Shown here: positions 63,133 through 64,000 of the stretch, piece after piece
Layout of the letters: each line of letters begins with the position of its first letter
Position numbering within the stretch: the first letter of the stretch is position 1
Origin: Rhynchopus sp. YZ270_cl-10
Lineage: Eukaryota; Euglenozoa; Diplonemea; Diplonemida; Diplonemidae
DNA length: 64,000 nucleotides
Assembly: GCA_964035575.1 (NCBI GenBank)
Contig: OZ037892.1
Coordinates: forward strand, 558,001-622,000
Direction of reading: 5' to 3'
Made by a program: the position numbers and the translations under genes
The notes under the pieces: model-generated
Told to the model about the DNA's origin: nothing
The model's input: the letters and a program-made list of their open reading frames with translations, nothing else
Databases searched by the model: none

Positions 63133-64000
63133 GGGGGGAGGGAATGAGGGGGGTCTTCTTGTTAAGTTGATCAAAAAAAGGGGGGAAGGGATGGTGCATT
63201 GAAAGCATTTTTATTCAAAAAAATAAATGTGCCTCGGGTTGGGGTGGGGGCGTTGCTTGGAGAAGGAGAGTTATCAACAGTATTTTTTTTTTAAACTTTT
63301 CAAAAAAGGGGTACTTTTTTTACTAGGGGTGGGTGAATGGGATCTGCGTGATTCTCCACGCGGACGACCCGGGGGAGAGAAATATTTCTATTCCAAAAAA
63401 AAGCAAAAAAAAAGGACAAAACAAAAACTACAGGGGGGGGACCCAAAAATATGTAAACGAAAGCTTTGTTTCAATCTTTGTGCAATTTTTTTTATGGAAA
63501 TTAGAGATGTGTGAGACCGGATGTGTACATGAGATGCACATTCGTATTTATTTTTTCTCCACATTATTTCCCTCTTGCACTGTCTCCAAACGATTTTCCC
63601 CAATTATTTCAAAGCACTTTGATCTCTTGGATGCCCTCCCCTCCCAAACTCTCCCTCAATTCTCCACCCCTCAAATTCTTTGAGAACTTGAGGGAAAGGG
63701 GGCAAGAGTATCGTACCCCCTTATCTAGAAATCTGTTATTTTTTTTTCCCACCTTTCCCAATGAAAGGGGGGGGATACGTACAAAAAAAAAGGGGGAATA
63801 ATCAGGGTTGATCCTAAGCGTTAAGATCATCCCGGATGCAACTGGGGGGTTGGGAAAGTCAAACACTAAAAAAAAAAGACAAAATTTCAGCAAACAAAAA
63901 TCTACAAAAAAAGAATACAGATTTCCCATTTTCCGACTGCAAGCGAACCCCTCATCCCTTCTCTCACCCCCCTAGTTCAGCTTAGCATTGCACCTATCCC
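63133..64000. other. Trailing spacer
   Basis: Poly-A/T and G-rich runs with no gene; a pyrimidine-rich stretch at the far end (63.95-64.0 kb, CCCTTCTCTCACCCCCCTAG) may lead into another + strand gene beyond the window. Confidence 0.3.

Noticed and set aside
1-64000. Spliced-leader RNA gene
   Set aside because: I looked for a leader-like segment followed by a GT donor and a short snRNA with a terminator and saw none; the diplonemid leader as I remember it is not present.

Overview
The window looks like nuclear DNA of a protist, most likely a euglenozoan of the diplonemid kind (inference, moderate confidence). All fourteen protein genes I can support lie on the + strand over 63 kb. Most start codons sit a short way downstream of a pyrimidine tract ending in AG, as expected for polycistronic transcription with spliced-leader trans-splicing. 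Unlike kinetoplastids, several genes also carry ordinary cis introns (GT-AG, mostly with a GTATG donor). Codon use is GC-leaning inside genes, while the spacers are T/A-rich, full of homopolymers and packed with repeats. A small Tim chaperone and a TRAP1-type Hsp90 end show a conventional mitochondrion. I did not find a spliced-leader RNA gene or any tRNA.

Layout. 0.2-8.0 kb is a compact gene block: last exon of a TRAP1-like Hsp90, a polycystin-2-like channel, a three-exon protein disulfide isomerase and an ankyrin protein. 8.0-17.0 kb has no host gene and holds hairpin modules, a long-TIR transposon, an 18-bp minisatellite, a MITE and a 533-bp palindrome. 17.0-20.3 kb has an EF-hand protein and a membrane-anchored coiled-coil protein with a 2.1-kb repeat-filled intron. 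20.9-24.2 kb is a piggyBac-like element with a large 7-bp satellite inside; its right end stops three bases before the start codon of an adenylyl cyclase gene (24.2-26.7 kb). 26.7-38.7 kb is a second gene-free, transposon-rich stretch with foldbacks, a retroelement C-terminal fragment, two head-to-tail copies of an unclassified GC-rich element, a hAT-like MITE and a decayed SSU rRNA fragment.

38.7-45.3 kb is again gene-dense: a small Tim protein, endonuclease V with an altered active site, a DUF1244-molybdopterin adenylyltransferase fusion and a type I membrane protein. 45.3-50.6 kb is repeats. 50.6-55.8 kb is a six-exon three-RRM splicing-factor-like protein. 57.2-63.1 kb has a second small type I membrane protein, another piggyBac-like element and a Nup96 nucleoporin.

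The genes do not form one pathway. They are housekeeping, signalling and surface functions that would share transcription only by position. The most unusual features are a set of about 45-nt hairpin modules with T-rich tails that recur on the + strand between genes (one family with compensatory base changes in its stem), the fused Moco enzyme, the cyclase reading frame that needs a -1 shift at a slippery heptamer, and the transposon that supplies the cyclase 5' flank.
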